A stretch of DNA of 64,000 nucleotides from Bursaphelenchus xylophilus (GCA_904066235.2 CAJFCV020000005.1:3467501-3531500); one strand, 5' to 3'. Positions 34,432 to 45,865 are shown, counted from the first letter of the stretch. The notes: a model not told the origin generated them from the letters alone. Numbers and translations: made by a program.

Positions 34432-37400
34432 CTACTGTTGTTGTGAGGCAGTCGGGCTTGAATTTCCATCCTGTGACCCCCCACTTCCACCTGTCGATCC
34501 TGTGTTTGCACCGTGCGGATTTCCCAAATCTGCACTGTGCGCAGACCCTTCATTTCTGGGGTCGGTGGGGCTGGATTGGTGGCCAAGAGCACTCGAACTA
34601 CTGGCCGATTCCTGACGTGATATGTTCGGGGTTGAGGGGCTAGGGTCAGCCGGGGCATTTCCGTCGGCTTGGAGCTGTCTTCGATAATGCCAATAAACCA
34701 CGGCCAGCCAAATTGTTAGGGTAAAGAACAACGTCATCAAGTACAGATCCCATTGAGGACCCATAAGGCGCTCAATGAGGGGTGCTTTGCCTTCAGAGTC
34801 GAACAAAATCCCCTAAAAATCAATGTTTCTAAAAATAAATGTAAAATTTTATCTACTACAATATAAATTATTGCTCTAAAATATCAAAAATGAATCTCTA
34901 TGCAAACTTACGCCGGTAAAAAAGTCCGTAATGAAAAGGAATCTCAATTTGATCAGTGCCAAAGTGACTGGGACAATGGCGTCTGTTGAAGTTTCAGCGG
35001 CCAAATCATAAAATCTCTTGGCCAAATGGAGGTCCTGAAAGCAAAAAAATAAAAATAGAAGCAAAACCATCAAAGCTACTGAAAACTTTTTCTCTGAGCG
35101 AGTAAGTTCTCTTCTGAACATGTTTGAGTCAACTCTCTTCTTCATAAAAATTTGGGTCAAGTGTTCCCCTCAAATATATCAGTAGCCCAAAGCTATCCCT
35201 TCAAAGTGTACTCAGCTAAGGTCTTTTTTAAATTTCCGTTAAAAACCATTTTTTCAACAAAAAATTTTTTGAGTCAACTCTTTCCCTCGTGTCTCAAAAT
35301 GGGTCAACTCTTGCCCTCAAGCTGAAACTAATGTAATTTATTTCACTGAGCCTACAAAATTTCAAAAAATTTATGATCCATCACCCCATCTCTTACCCTG
35401 CTAACTCCAAGTCCATTTTCATGCATATAAGCCAAGTTGAACAAGGCTTGGGCGTTCTGATGCGAGGTTGCGGCGACCTTGTACTGATTCGCTGCGGCTG
35501 CGAGATCCACTGGAGTTCCGAGGCCGTAGAACAAGTAATCTCCGAGCTTTACTCTGGCGAATGCGTATTCCTGATTCGCCGACCTCAACCAGTATTGGTA
35601 GGCTCTTTGATAGGTCTGATTCGGTTTGAAAAGTTGTTGGCGCCCATCGGACTTGTCCATGAGAAAGGCGAAATTCGTTTGCGCCACTTCATAGCCCAAT
35701 TCTGCGAGGAAGAGATACCTACAACATTATTTTACACTGACTAAGACATCAAACTCAAGATTACCTTACACTAGACCCTTCAATAAAAATAATATCCAAA
35801 TTTCTATGCAAAACCTCCCCATTTATCCACCTACCGTATCGCAGCCTCATCCGTATGTCCCAACTGGAATTTAGCGAAGGCATCGACGAATCTTTCGGCC
35901 CATCTTCCTCTCTCCGCGACATTCTTCATCAGCTCCGTGGCCAAGGTGCAAGATCTTTGAGTTCCCGTTCCTGTGGCATGGATGTGGGCCAAATTATACA
36001 GCGCTAGAATGTGGCCGGATTGGGCTGCTAGTTGGAAGTATTTGATGGCTTGTTTGTAATTCTTTTCCACTCCGATTCCGTAAAAATACATTTGGCCAAG
36101 GTGAAGTTGGCCGTCCGAGGAGCCTTGTTCCGCAGCCATACTGAAAAACAGAGGCTATAATTCTTAATTTCACATAATTGCCAAGACATTAAAACTGTTT
36201 TTAATATCCATATTATCCATCACTTCATGGATAATATAGATAGCTCTAGGTCCCACAACGAAAACATGACAAGTCCCGAATCCTCTTTAAATTTACTTCC
36301 TTATCTTCTATAAGTCTCCAACACTTACCTGAACAATTTAAAGGCCAAGTTGCTATCCTGATCCACCCCATATCCGACTAGGAACATCAGACCAAGTCCA
36401 CTTTGAGCCATTGCATTTCCTTTGTCCGAGGCCTTCTTAAAGTACTCAAACGCCGTAGTATTTGACTGTGGGGTGTATGGAGTGCCTTCAAGGTACATAC
36501 GTCCCAGATATGCGTAGGCTGGGATATTCCCGGCTTGAGCAGCGACCTTGAAGTAGCGAGCCGCGGCGTCCAAATCCATGGGCACTCCCTTGCCACCAGT
36601 CAAGTAGAGTTGAGCCAGGGCAAGCTAAAAGATCATATTTCAGCTTTATTCAACTAAAATCAGAAAAAACCCGCAAAAATAATTCTTACAGTAGCTTGAA
36701 CATCTCCAGTTTCGGCCAGATAGCTATAATACATAAACAAGTTGTTGTCGAGCAAATTCCCCGAGCTGGAGCTGCCTTCGACTTCATCTGGGATTCGGAT
36801 TCGTTGGATTGAAGGGGATCCAGTGAGTTTTAGCTTGTCCGCAACTTTTTGGGCGACTCTTCGATACCAGTTTAGGGCAATATCACAATCGGCTTTCACG
36901 TTTACCCCAGAATGATAGCGATATCCCTGTAACAAATTGGTCAAGCAATCTCCATTTCGAGCGAAAATTCTCTAAACTTCAAGAAAATAATAGCAAAAAT
37001 CTTACCATAGCCATCTGAGCCAGAGGGTTACCTCCGAGAGCCGAAACCGTGTAATGCAGAAGCCCTTTGGCCGGATCGGGATTATCCAAGCCAAGTCCGG
37101 TTGAGTAAATAAATCCTAGACCCAAATGCGCATCTGGACTGCCATTTTCAGCCAGCCTCTCGAAGATATTTCGGGCTTCGTCAATACTCCATCGATGCTC
37201 TCCAAATAGGTAGGAAAATGCTGAAAATAAAGGTTTTTTTTCAAATATAACAAGAATCAGAAAGCAACTGTAAATGAAGATAACAGTGTATTCGTCCTTA
37301 CCCAAAATTTTCTGCGCGTCTGGATGCCCCATTTCCGCGGCCCTTTCCATCTCTTTATAGGCATTCTTCAGATCTGAAACATCAACTTGAGCCCATCGCT

Positions 37401-38039
37401 TTCGACCGAGAACTTCCAGCGCGTTTTCGTATAGGACCTGAGCTTGAGCATCCAACTCTCTGAAACATCAGATTTACAAATATCAGTTTCGTGTCCGAAA
37501 AACTTGATGTTAGACTTGATCTAGTATAACATCAAAAAATCTCAGAAATAAGGATTTTGTGAAGGAATGAAAGAAGAACACAGTTTCTTTGAACAATCTA
37601 CCGCCTTAAAACCAAGGAACTAATAAACTAAAACTTCTTACCTCGTCGGTTTTTTTTCTGGAATAAATTCGACGAAAATATCGGACAACGCATTTCTCTC
37701 CTCCACTTCCTGTGTGATCAAGGCCGGAGTAGAGCCAGTATGTTCCATACGATCTATATCGTCATCTGTTAGAAAACGGGAACCACTGGGCTTTTCTTCT
37801 TCTAAAAATTACATGGATAATATAATTTCTTACTGTTTATCCTCGATATAAAGTACGTCAAAATTCTTACCGGGTTCGTCCAATGCATCCAGGTCATCGG
37901 CTAGTATAATTATTGTTTCTTCTTTGATCAATGGTGCTGTTTTTTCCTTCGATTCTTCTGATTTGGAGGACTTTTGAGCTGATCCTATTCGAACAACCAA
38001 AAATATGAGTAAACTAGTACATAGGACTCTTCTGTACAT
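34432..38039 (-). CDS. sel-1: SEL1L / HRD3 ER-associated degradation adaptor
   Basis: Ten exons (38039-37871, 37801-37642, 37459-37302, 37220-37006, 36926-36690, 36624-36329, 36140-35835, 35718-35397, 35034-34912, 34812-34432) give 788 aa, equal to animal SEL1L (about 790). It is an ER membrane protein that holds the HRD1 ubiquitin ligase and delivers misfolded lumenal proteins for degradation. Seen here: signal peptide (RRVLCTSLLIFLVVRIGSA), an acidic linker, many Sel1-like repeats such as AQAGNIPAYAYLGRMYLEG and YFQLAAQSGHILALYNLAH, and one membrane span at about 683-703 (YLMTLFFTLTIWLAVVYW). The vertebrate fibronectin-II domain is absent. The cytosolic tail (704-788) is Ser/Pro/Gly/Asn-rich and its DNA contains two GCACNGTGC palindromes. 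Confidence 0.93.
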
Positions 38040-38674
38040 GGTTCGTCGCAACTCTACGTCAACAAACACTCACATCCAACCAACGTATGAACAAATTCTA
38101 TAGTTTTCCGGAGGAAAATGAAAAAATTATACGTCGGCGAAAGACTTGACGCAAGGTGGATGGGTCAAGTGTTTGCTTGTTATTGTTTTTGCAATTCTCT
38201 TGAAGATTTGATTATGAAAGTGGTTTGCTTTTGACATTATCAGATTTTCAGAGTCGTCATTATCATTATAATACACAAATTTATCATTAACAACCCCGAA
38301 TTCAAGTACACATTCATCTAGAAGAACACTTGACACAAAGGTCAACCGCGAGTCAACTCTGCAATTTTTTTTTAATTCGCCCAATCACCATTGGCAGTGC
38401 TCGCCCTGGCTCGGCCATAAGCATTTTAGCCCCAGGAAAATTTTTGAAAATTATTTAGGATTAGAAGAAACAGTTACGAGTGCAAAAATCTATTTTACAA
38501 AAGGAATAATACAAATTTTCTCAAAAATACTTTTAGAAGCTCAAAGAACTTTATTTTCCCAAGCAAATTAGCATTTGGGAATGTCACGACAAACTCCCAT
38601 CGATGGATTCGCCATCATTTTCACGAGATCCTCTACCGGAGGCGGCCGCATTCCGCCGTTGCACTCGAGTTATA
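38040..38674. promoter_or_regulatory. Divergent spacer between SEL1L and tyrosine phosphatase
   Basis: About 635 bp between two divergent genes, so both promoters should lie here. The words GGTCAAGTGTTTG (near 38161) and AACACTTGACAC (near 38330) are present, joined by a nearby GAGTCAACTCT. I see no TATA box or known element that I can name with confidence. Confidence 0.4.
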
Positions 38675-41600
38675 ATGGCACGCGGAAGTGCGGAAAAAGG
38701 AAGAAAAGTAGGCTTGGGATTACAATCATCTTGATGGACAATGGAATCGCCTTCTCATGGGTACTGTAATTTTAAATTTTTAGAGTCGAACTACGATTGG
38801 AACGAGGAAAGCCGAGACCCGAGGGCGTGGAGTGGCCCGGCGGAAGTACACGGAAGGCGCGAATAATCGCTGCTCGGTGGAGAAGCAGACCACCGCCAAC
38901 GAAGCCCCGAGGGTCGCCATCGCAGCAAAGTTCGTCCATAAAGGGTTACCCAAAGACAGCGGCAATTCTGTAAGTTTGCGTGGACTACACATAGCCTGTG
39001 TTGTCTATGGACTGTGTACACCATAGGCTGGTTGTGAGATATTAACCAAAACAGGAAGGGAGTTTCGAGTGACCTACTCTGTATAGTGTTGTAGTAATAA
39101 GGCGATACTAGCCTTCCGGAAAGTTGACGGACTGATATATCCAAAAATTTTATGGAACTGGAACGATTGGGGAAAAAGACGATTGGTGAAACCGAAAAGT
39201 ATGATTTTTCTTCGATTCAAGTGTCGAAATTAGGATAATCGAGGGTGCTGATTTCGAAAATGACATTCATTTTTTTTGATACTTACTTTTTTCTTTAAGC
39301 AGTACTGTAAGGTAGTGATCTTTTGATTTTTTTTTCATGAATACTCGATTTGGGGGTTTCGATGGTGCTGGTTTCAAATCAGAAAAAATGAATGTCATTT
39401 TTGAAATCAACACCATCGAAAACCCCCAAATCGAGTACTAGTCCTTCCGTAAAGTCGCTGGAATGATTTCGGCGACGCGCACTGTGCAAGAAAACTCAGG
39501 GTGCGAGCGACGTCCCAAAAAGCTTATTGCACTGTGCAAAAAGCCAAAAATTGCACAGTGCAAAGTGAACTTTCGTTTTCGCGGAGTGCATGTCGCCGAA
39601 AACATTCCAGCGACTTTACGGAAGGACTAGTACTAGTCCTTCCGGAAAGTCGCCGGACGGAAATCGGCGACATGCACTCTGCGAAAACGAAAGTTCACTT
39701 TGCACCGTGCAATTTTTGGGTTTTTGCACTGTGCAATAGGCTTTTTCGAGCTGTCGCTCGCACCCTGAGTTTTTTCTCACAGTGCATGTCGCCGATTTCC
39801 GTCCGGCGACTTTCCGGACGGACTAGTAGCTCTATCGGTCTGTCGGGAAAAAAACGGCGGATCGTCGCGCCTCGGAGTCAGTCGCTCATCATCGCTTTGC
39901 GACTGCAAGCCGCGGCTTGGGATTTGGTGCGCGATGGCGGCGAGGCGAGACATTTTGGTGCGACGATCCGCCGTTATTTTCCCGACAGACTGATAAATTT
40001 GCACCAAATTTACGATTAGTCAAAATCTGAGCGTCCAATTTTACCCCCTAATTACAGTCTTTGTACTAGTCCTTCCGGAAAGTCGCCGGGCGGAAATCGG
40101 CGACATGCACTCTGCGAAATCGAAAGTTCACTTTGCACTGTGCAATTTTTGGCTTTTTGCACTGTGCAATAAGCTTTTTCGAGCTGTCGCTCGCACCCTG
40201 AGTTTTTTCCCACAGTGCATGTCGCCGATTTCCGTCCGGCGACTTTCCGGAAGGACTAGTAAAAGCTCAAGCTGGAAAGCTTAAGTCCGTTCGTAAAGTC
40301 GCTGGAATGTTTTTGGCGACATGCACTCCGCGAAAACGAAAGTTCATTTTGCACTGTGCAATTTTTGGCTTTTTGCACAGTGCAATAGGCTTTTTCGAGC
40401 TGTCGCCCGCACCCTGAGTTTTCTTGCACAGTGCGCGTCGCCGAAATCATTCCAGCGACTTTACGAACGGACTAGTATTTACGAAAAAAATTCAAAAAAT
40501 TACTACTTTACAGTACTACTTAAGGAAAAAAGTAAACATCAAAAAAAATGAATGTCATTTTCGAAATCAGCACCCTCGATTATCCTAATTTCGACACTTG
40601 CATCGAAGAAAAATAATAATTTTCTGTTTCCTCAATCGTACTTTTCCCCAATCATCCAACTGAAAGTCGCCGGAATGATTTTTGGCGCTTGCACTGTGCG
40701 AAAAAAGTCAGAGTGCGAGCGACAGCCGACAAAAGCCTATTGCACGGTGCAAAAACCCAAAAATTGCACAGTGCAAAAAAAAGTTTTGTTTTCGCACAGT
40801 GCGTTCTTTAATTTCAGGAACATTCGAAGCCGGGAAATTCTAAACAGGCAGCCTGTAAGCTGTGGTTTGACCAGATTTACGATTTGGGATTACCGAAGCT
40901 TCGCAAAGAGTTTGTTCAAAAAATCAAACAATGTAATCCCGATGGTGCTCACGAAGCCTGCATGGCCGATGAGAACTTCAGTAAGAACCGATACGACGAT
41001 GTTTTTCTGTTGGACAAGACCCGGATCAAAGTCAATATTAATCCTGACAAAGGTAACCAGAAATTTTTTTTATTTTGTTGTTTTATCATTAATACATCGC
41101 ACATTTTCAGACGATTACATCCACGCCAGCGCCGTCGAAGTCCACCCCGAATTGACGTACATCTGTGCCCAAGGTCCCATGGATAACACGGTCGCGCAGT
41201 TCTGGCTGATGTGCATCCAAGAAGACGTCCGTGTCATCCTCCAGTTGTGTCAGAACACCGAAGATGGAAAGGAGAAGTGCTCGGAGTACATGACCGGAGG
41301 CAAATCGGACTGGGTGACCTATGGACCGGTCCAGGTCAAGCAGGTGGACTACCAGAAGAATGTGGCCGGCACCAAGAAGGTGAACAAGACCAAAATACAA
41401 GTCAAGTTCAACGACAAGGTCCATTCGTGCACCCATTTGTTGTATGCGGGATGGCCGGATCATGGGGTGCCGGAGAGTGTGTCCACTTGTCGAGAAGTCA
41501 GGAACTTGGTCCACAAGTATTATGAGAAGAAACCGATCGTCATCCATTGTTCGGCAGGCGTTGGTAAGGGCTTTAACGAAAAAGCGTTAACTTTTTATTA

Positions 41601-42825
41601 GCATTTTCACAAAGTGTCTGGACATTTGTCGCGGCGCGCACTGTGCACAAAAGCCTGCGATTTTTTGCACCGTGCACTCACTTTTTTTTTGGTTTTGCAC
41701 TGTGCATTTGAAATATCGCTGCGACGTAAGCTTTTCTCAACTGCGCCGCCGCGATTTGGCTCAAAAATGTGCCTGGACATGTTTTCACTTTCGCACAGTG
41801 CATCTTGAATTTTTGTCGCCAAGGCACTGGGGATTTTTGCCTTTGCGCACCGTGCAAACCCAAAAAATGCCGATTGCACTGTGCACATTTCTGTGAAAAA
41901 CCGCAGCGGCGAAGTTGAGAAAAGCTTACGCAAAGTTCCAGGACATTTGTCGCGGCACGCACTGTGCACAAAAGCCTGCGATTTTTTGCACCGTGCACTC
42001 ACCTTTCTTTTTGGTTTTGCACTGTGCATTTGAAATATCGCTGCGACGTAAGCTTTTCTCAACTGCGCCGCCGCGATTTGGCTCAAAAATGTGCACAGTG
42101 CAATCGGCTTTTTTGAGGTTTGCACGGTGCGCAAAGGCAAAAATCCACAGTGCGTTGGCGACAAAAGTTCAAGATGCACTGTGCGAAAGCGAAAAGATGT
42201 CCAGGCACTTTGTGAAAATGCTAATGATTAAAGAATACGATGAATTTGTAATCTTATTTATATTTCGATGTTTATAGGTAGGACTGGAACTTTTGTTGCG
42301 ATAGAGATGGTGTGTCACAAACTGATGCAGGAAGAGAACGCCAACTTTACGATGTTGGAGCTCGTGAAGAACCTCAGAGAACAAAGAATGCACGCCGTCC
42401 AAAACGATCAGGTATTTTTGGCTTCTTTTACTGAATACTAGTCGCGGAAAAAAGTCCTGGGAATTTTCGGCGACTCTGCACTGTGCACGACCCCGAAAAG
42501 TGCTTTTGCACAGTGCAATTTTGTTGATTTTGCCTTATTGTCGCGCGCGATTCCCGCGACAAATCAACTTTTCGGAGCGCGACGGAGTTTGGGGGCCGCG
42601 AGAAATTCCCAGGACTTTTTTCCGCGACTAGTACCATTTTTAATTTCATCGTTTGTTACGCTCTATTTGCAGCAATATTGCTTCATCATCCGCTGTGTGA
42701 TCGAGATTCTGGTGGCAGAGGACTGTTTGCCGCGCAATCCCCGTGTCATACAGTTCATCCAGGACTTTGAGGAGATGGTTGAACGGAAGAAGAAACAACG
42801 GGCCGCCAGAGTCGAGAAGGATTGA
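38675..42825 (+). CDS. Receptor-independent protein tyrosine phosphatase, nematode type
   Basis: Exons 38675-38707, 38784-38969, 40818-41052, 41111-41563, 42278-42411 and 42673-42825 give 397 aa. All classical PTP signatures are intact: the pTyr loop KNRYDD, the WPD loop GWPDHGVP with acid Asp268, the P-loop HCSAGVGRTG with Cys298 and Arg304, and the Q-loop after QMHAVQNDQQ. So it should be an active tyrosine phosphatase. The N-terminal 70 residues are basic and low complexity, and no membrane segment or SH2 domain is present; this resembles the expanded nematode single-domain PTPs, many of them sperm-expressed. The introns at 38970-40817, 41564-42277 and 42412-42672 are packed with GCACNGTGC elements, yet every splice junction keeps frame. 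Confidence 0.9.
39145..40665. mobile_element. Nested MITE complex in phosphatase intron 2
   Basis: An outer element, also present at the ends of the giant repeat in SLX4 (words near 25470 and 27740), starts near 39155 and ends near 40660. It contains the AGTACTG-type MITE, which is itself interrupted at the word GAGTACTAGTCC by a cluster of about 195-bp elements. These lie at about 39440-39633, 39634-39828, 40065-40260 and 40288-40477. Each begins ACTAGTCCTTCCGGAAAGTC or a close variant and ends with its complement. Each carries two to four GCACNGTGC palindromes and several AGTGCATGTCGCCGA words. Between the second and third copy lies an unrelated block (39830-40060). Confidence 0.85.
40670..40805. 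repeat. GCACNGTGC half element next to phosphatase exon 3
   Basis: A truncated relative of the 195-bp elements: it opens AAAGTCGCCGGAATG and contains palindromes near 40690, 40742, 40766 and 40795, but the right terminus is missing. It stops just before the acceptor of exon 3 at 40817. Confidence 0.7.
41598..42224. mobile_element. MITE with GCACNGTGC payload, phosphatase intron 4
   Basis: The 627-bp element starts TTAGCATTTTCACAAAGTG and ends CACTTTGTGAAAATGCTAA, then repeats GTCTGGACAT / ATGTCCAGGC inside the termini. About twelve GCACNGTGC palindromes lie in the interior. The interior contains a duplicated half (about 41630-41770 and 41945-42085), suggesting a tandem or fold-back amplification. 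Confidence 0.88.
42438..42633. mobile_element. MITE with GCACNGTGC payload, phosphatase intron 5
   Basis: A 196-bp element with ends ACTAGTCGCGGAAAAAAGTCC and its near-complement, containing two GCACNGTGC palindromes (near 42478 and 42507) and the segment TCGCGCGCGATTCCCGCGA. The right half is related to the segment bracketing the array in NELF-B intron 5. Confidence 0.85.
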
Positions 42826-42944
42826 GAAAACACTCAAAACTTTTTTAGTTGTCAGAGATGACATTGATAAACCAGAGTAACGTGTGGCGAGGTCATGACG
42901 GGTGAGGGAGGGGAGATGAGGCCGGGAAAACAAAACCTATTGTG

Positions 42945-43237
42945 TTAGCATTTTCACAAAGTGCCTGGGCATGTTTTCGCTTTCGCACAGTGCATCTGGA
43001 ACCTTTTTCGCCAACGCACTGTGGATTTTCGCCTTTACGCACCGTGCAAACCTCAAAAACGCCCATTGCACCGTGCACATTTTTGATCAAAATCGCAGCG
43101 GCGCAGTTGAGAAAAGCTTACGTCGCAGCGATGTTTCAAATGCACAGTGCAAACTCAAAAAGAGGTGAGTGCACGGTGCAAAAAATTGGGGTTGAAAATT
43201 TGGGGTCAAATGTCCAGGCACTTTGTGAAAATGCTAA
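42945..43237. mobile_element. MITE with GCACNGTGC payload, downstream of phosphatase
   Basis: A 293-bp copy of the family at 41598-42224 with the same terminus TTAGCATTTTCACAAAGTGCC and its complement, and five palindromes inside. It lies between the stop codon of the phosphatase and the stop codon of the reductase, the two genes being convergent. Confidence 0.87.
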
Positions 43238-43411
43238 TATAATAGTTTGGGTCAATCCAGGAAGTGTCCGAAATTTGAGGTAAAAAATCCATCAATTTAC
43301 CATAATCAAACACAATATTCAACCGCCAAAATTTGACACCATTTATATTAGAAATCACACATTGAAACCCTAGACAATCTTGACAAATACCTGTAAAATT
43401 GGAGGTAATAT

Positions 43412-44637
43412 TCAATAAATAAAAGGCATGAAGATCTTCCGATCCCTGGGATAATCCTCCTTGAACTTGTTCAGGTACCACTTGTGGTTCTGGATGGCCC
43501 TGGGGAAGGTGTTGGCGAAGGTGAAGAAGGCAAAAGCCCAGGCAGGTAGGGATTGGGCAAACAGGGCATAACCAAACCATTCAACGTTCTCTCCAAAGTA
43601 ATTTGGGCATGAGATGAATTCGAACAGTCCTCCTGAAACGGATTCAGTACCAGTAGGCGGAGCACAGCCTAAACATTAAGAAAAAGGAAAAAATCTCTTA
43701 CCATATGGGATTTTGTAGCTGGAATCACTCGAATTCTTCCTGAGACCTCTCAATCTTCTGTCCGAATCAACGTTTATGATAAATCCGATCACATAAAGGG
43801 CAACTCCAACTCCCCTCAGCACGTTAAGGGCAGTATCAGGGTTCCATGAGTCGTAGTGACCGTAATGTAGGTGGTATTGCGATTGGATATACCCATTCCA
43901 TGAGCAAAAAACAAATCCGAAGACGAAAATGTGGACTGGAACTCCTTTGGAACCCGATTTCATAAGGTAGGTGTAGATGCAGGATCTGAAATTGATGAAA
44001 ACACTCAAGTTAGACCTTGTTTTTACTCATATTGTTCGGTTAGAAGACTGTAAAGCCCTACCTTTGGAAATAATGGACTGTGAACATTAACCATGCCACC
44101 CAACCGGAGAGTCCAACTTGATCGTAATTCTTTAGCCGGTAAAGAGCCAACAGAGCAAAGAGAAACGATGGAATCTCTTGAAGGAACCAGGACGCACGAT
44201 TCGACCACATCATTGGCACCCATGCCGCTCTGGTTGAATGTCTACCATAGCCGACGACAAAATTGGTAAGCGTGAGAAAGGCAAGAAGAATAGCGCCGGA
44301 AAGTAGCATTAAAAAAGACAGGTTCTTGACCAATTCTTCTTCTGACACAAAGACAAAGTCGTCCAGAAACTCGTAGACATAGTTCACAGCTGTAAAATAT
44401 TGCATTAGAACTTCTTTCGCAACTATCCATGTTCTAAAAACGAAAAACTAAAAGAAATGTAAAACACTTACCGTTAACTCCATTCTGTCCAAAATATTGT
44501 TTCGCCTTTGCAGTCACCGTACTCTTCTCCACAATGAAGGCCAAATTCTTCTCGGCTTTTCCAGCACTCCACTTGCCCAATGTTGTACTAGACAAAATCA
44601 TCAGGAACAACACGACCAGCAGCTTGTTTTGACCCAT
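43412..44637 (-). CDS. Steroid 5-alpha-reductase (SRD5A1/2-type) membrane enzyme
   Basis: Exons 44637-44472, 44389-44062, 43985-43702 and 43632-43412 give 332 aa. The last exon (GGLFEFISCPNYFGENVEWFGYA..., ending IFMPFIY) is the strongly conserved C-terminus of 3-oxo-5-alpha-steroid 4-dehydrogenases, NADPH-dependent ER enzymes that reduce the delta-4 bond of steroids. Several membrane segments are visible in exons 2 and 3. The N-terminus is odd: before the usual first membrane segment lies an extra 55-residue exon with a hydrophobic stretch KLLVVLFLMILSSTTLG that resembles a cleavable signal peptide. An in-frame upstream ATG at 44718 would lengthen it. Other steroid or enoyl reductases share the domain, so the substrate is inference. 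Confidence 0.85.
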
Positions 44638-45082
44638 GTTTATAAAAACAGGAATCGACGACTGCCATGCGAACGCAACATGGAGGCATTTTTGTAGTTT
44701 CTTCACAATGGAGCCCAAATGTCTTCACGGAGTGGGAAACTTGACCCATCCTCAAGGTGAATGACTTCCAAAACAAACAAACAACGGGATCCATTATAAT
44801 TTAGCGGTATTAGTCGGTGTTCAATACTCTTTGACCTTCTGCGGGACAAACATCTTCTTTTCGCAACAACAAAACGTGCGCTATCATAAAGTAACACTTG
44901 ACTCAAAAACATAAACAATTTTCAATTTTTTCTCGAAACTACTTCCTTTTCGATCTGATTCTTGGTTGATTTGTTGTGAAGATGACTTCGCACAGCTGCA
45001 TAAACCCAAAGAACACAAAAATTTAGCAAAGAGCTGCACAAAGTACTCAAAAACCCAAGAAACGTGCAGAAATTGCGAAACC

Positions 45083-45097
45083 TTTCCGGAATTTTCG
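45083..45097 (+). promoter_or_regulatory. Heat-shock element (HSF1 site)
   Basis: Three perfectly alternating pentamers, tTTCc-gGAAt-tTTCg, form a canonical HSF trimer site 12 nt upstream of the TATA box and about 86 nt before the start codon. A single extra GAA unit lies at 45076-45080, out of register. Confidence 0.85.
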
Positions 45098-45108
45098 CCG
45101 CGAAGGAC

Positions 45109-45116
45109 TATAAAAG
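45109..45116 (+). promoter_or_regulatory. TATA box of small HSP gene
   Basis: TATAAAAG lies 60 nt upstream of the ATG, directly after the heat-shock element. This is the layout of an inducible heat-shock promoter. Confidence 0.8.
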
Positions 45117-45168
45117 CAGGCACGAACGGCAGTGGACAAGTTCGAAAAGAGAAAACAAGTGGTCAAAA

Positions 45169-45865
45169 ATGATGCAACGTTCGTTTCAACAACTCGCTCG
45201 CCCGCTGAGGAATGTGAGCGCCATCAGTCGTCGTGGGTTCTTTGGTCCTCCGGCTCCCTGGACTCCTCGTGGCGGAATCTTCGATGATTTCCAGCATAGG
45301 ATCAACCAACTGGAGCGCGAGTTCTTCAGAGGTAAGTTGATGTTTTCTTCTTTCTTTTTTTTTGACTTTAGGCGGAAATTTGGCCATTTTTTGAAGTTTC
45401 AAGAACTTTTTGACATTGCACAAGGTAGTTGATGTCTAAAATTCAGATTCTTCATTGTTTCCCTGATGATCATTCGAATTTATTGATGTTTCAGCTCCCT
45501 TCGCAGCTTGGCGTCCATTCCAAAACGCGTTCGACAGCGAACTCTTCCGTCTTCGCAATCCAATCATCGAGGAAGATGGAGTCAAAAAGTTCAAGCTGGA
45601 ATTTGATGTCCGTCGCTTCAAACCGGAGGATGTCAAGGTTTCCACGAATGCCGAAGACCGCACTCTGACTATTGACGCCAAATACAAGGACGCGGAGAGC
45701 AGTTTCGAGTACAGTCGCAAGGTCTCCATCCCTGAAGGTGTCGAGCCGAAGCAAATCACTGCCAAGTACACTGGAGAAGGCACCTTGCTGTTTGAAGCTC
45801 CGTATACTGAACCACCAAAGCCCGAGCTGCCCAAGGAACAGACGCTGGAGATCGAACACAAGTAG
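45169..45865 (+). CDS. Small heat-shock protein, probably mitochondrial
   Basis: Exons 45169-45331 and 45495-45865 encode 177 aa. The alpha-crystallin domain covers about 70-155 (KFKLEFDVRRFKPEDVKVS, then YSRKVSIPEGV and a GTLLFEAP strand in place of the usual GVL motif). It is an ATP-independent holdase that binds unfolding proteins as oligomers. The first 30 residues (MMQRSFQQLARPLRNVSAIS and RRGFF) contain five arginines and no acidic residue, which fits a mitochondrial presequence; nematode HSP-16 proteins lack this. A perfect HSE and TATA box lie upstream, so it should be strongly heat-inducible. Two adjacent ATGs begin the frame; the first is used. Confidence 0.9.

Larger units (their letters stand above)
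44638..45168. promoter_or_regulatory. Divergent promoter region, reductase and small HSP
   Basis: The two genes diverge from here. The heat-shock element and TATA box of the small HSP are listed separately. ACACTTGACTC near 44896 is a further instance of the recurrent ACACTTGAC word. No exon is supported. Confidence 0.55.

Noticed and set aside
41607..42277. Open frames up to 190 codons across the phosphatase MITE
   Set aside because: They follow the palindrome repeat, repeat the same peptide blocks, and lie in an intron between PTP exons that join in frame.
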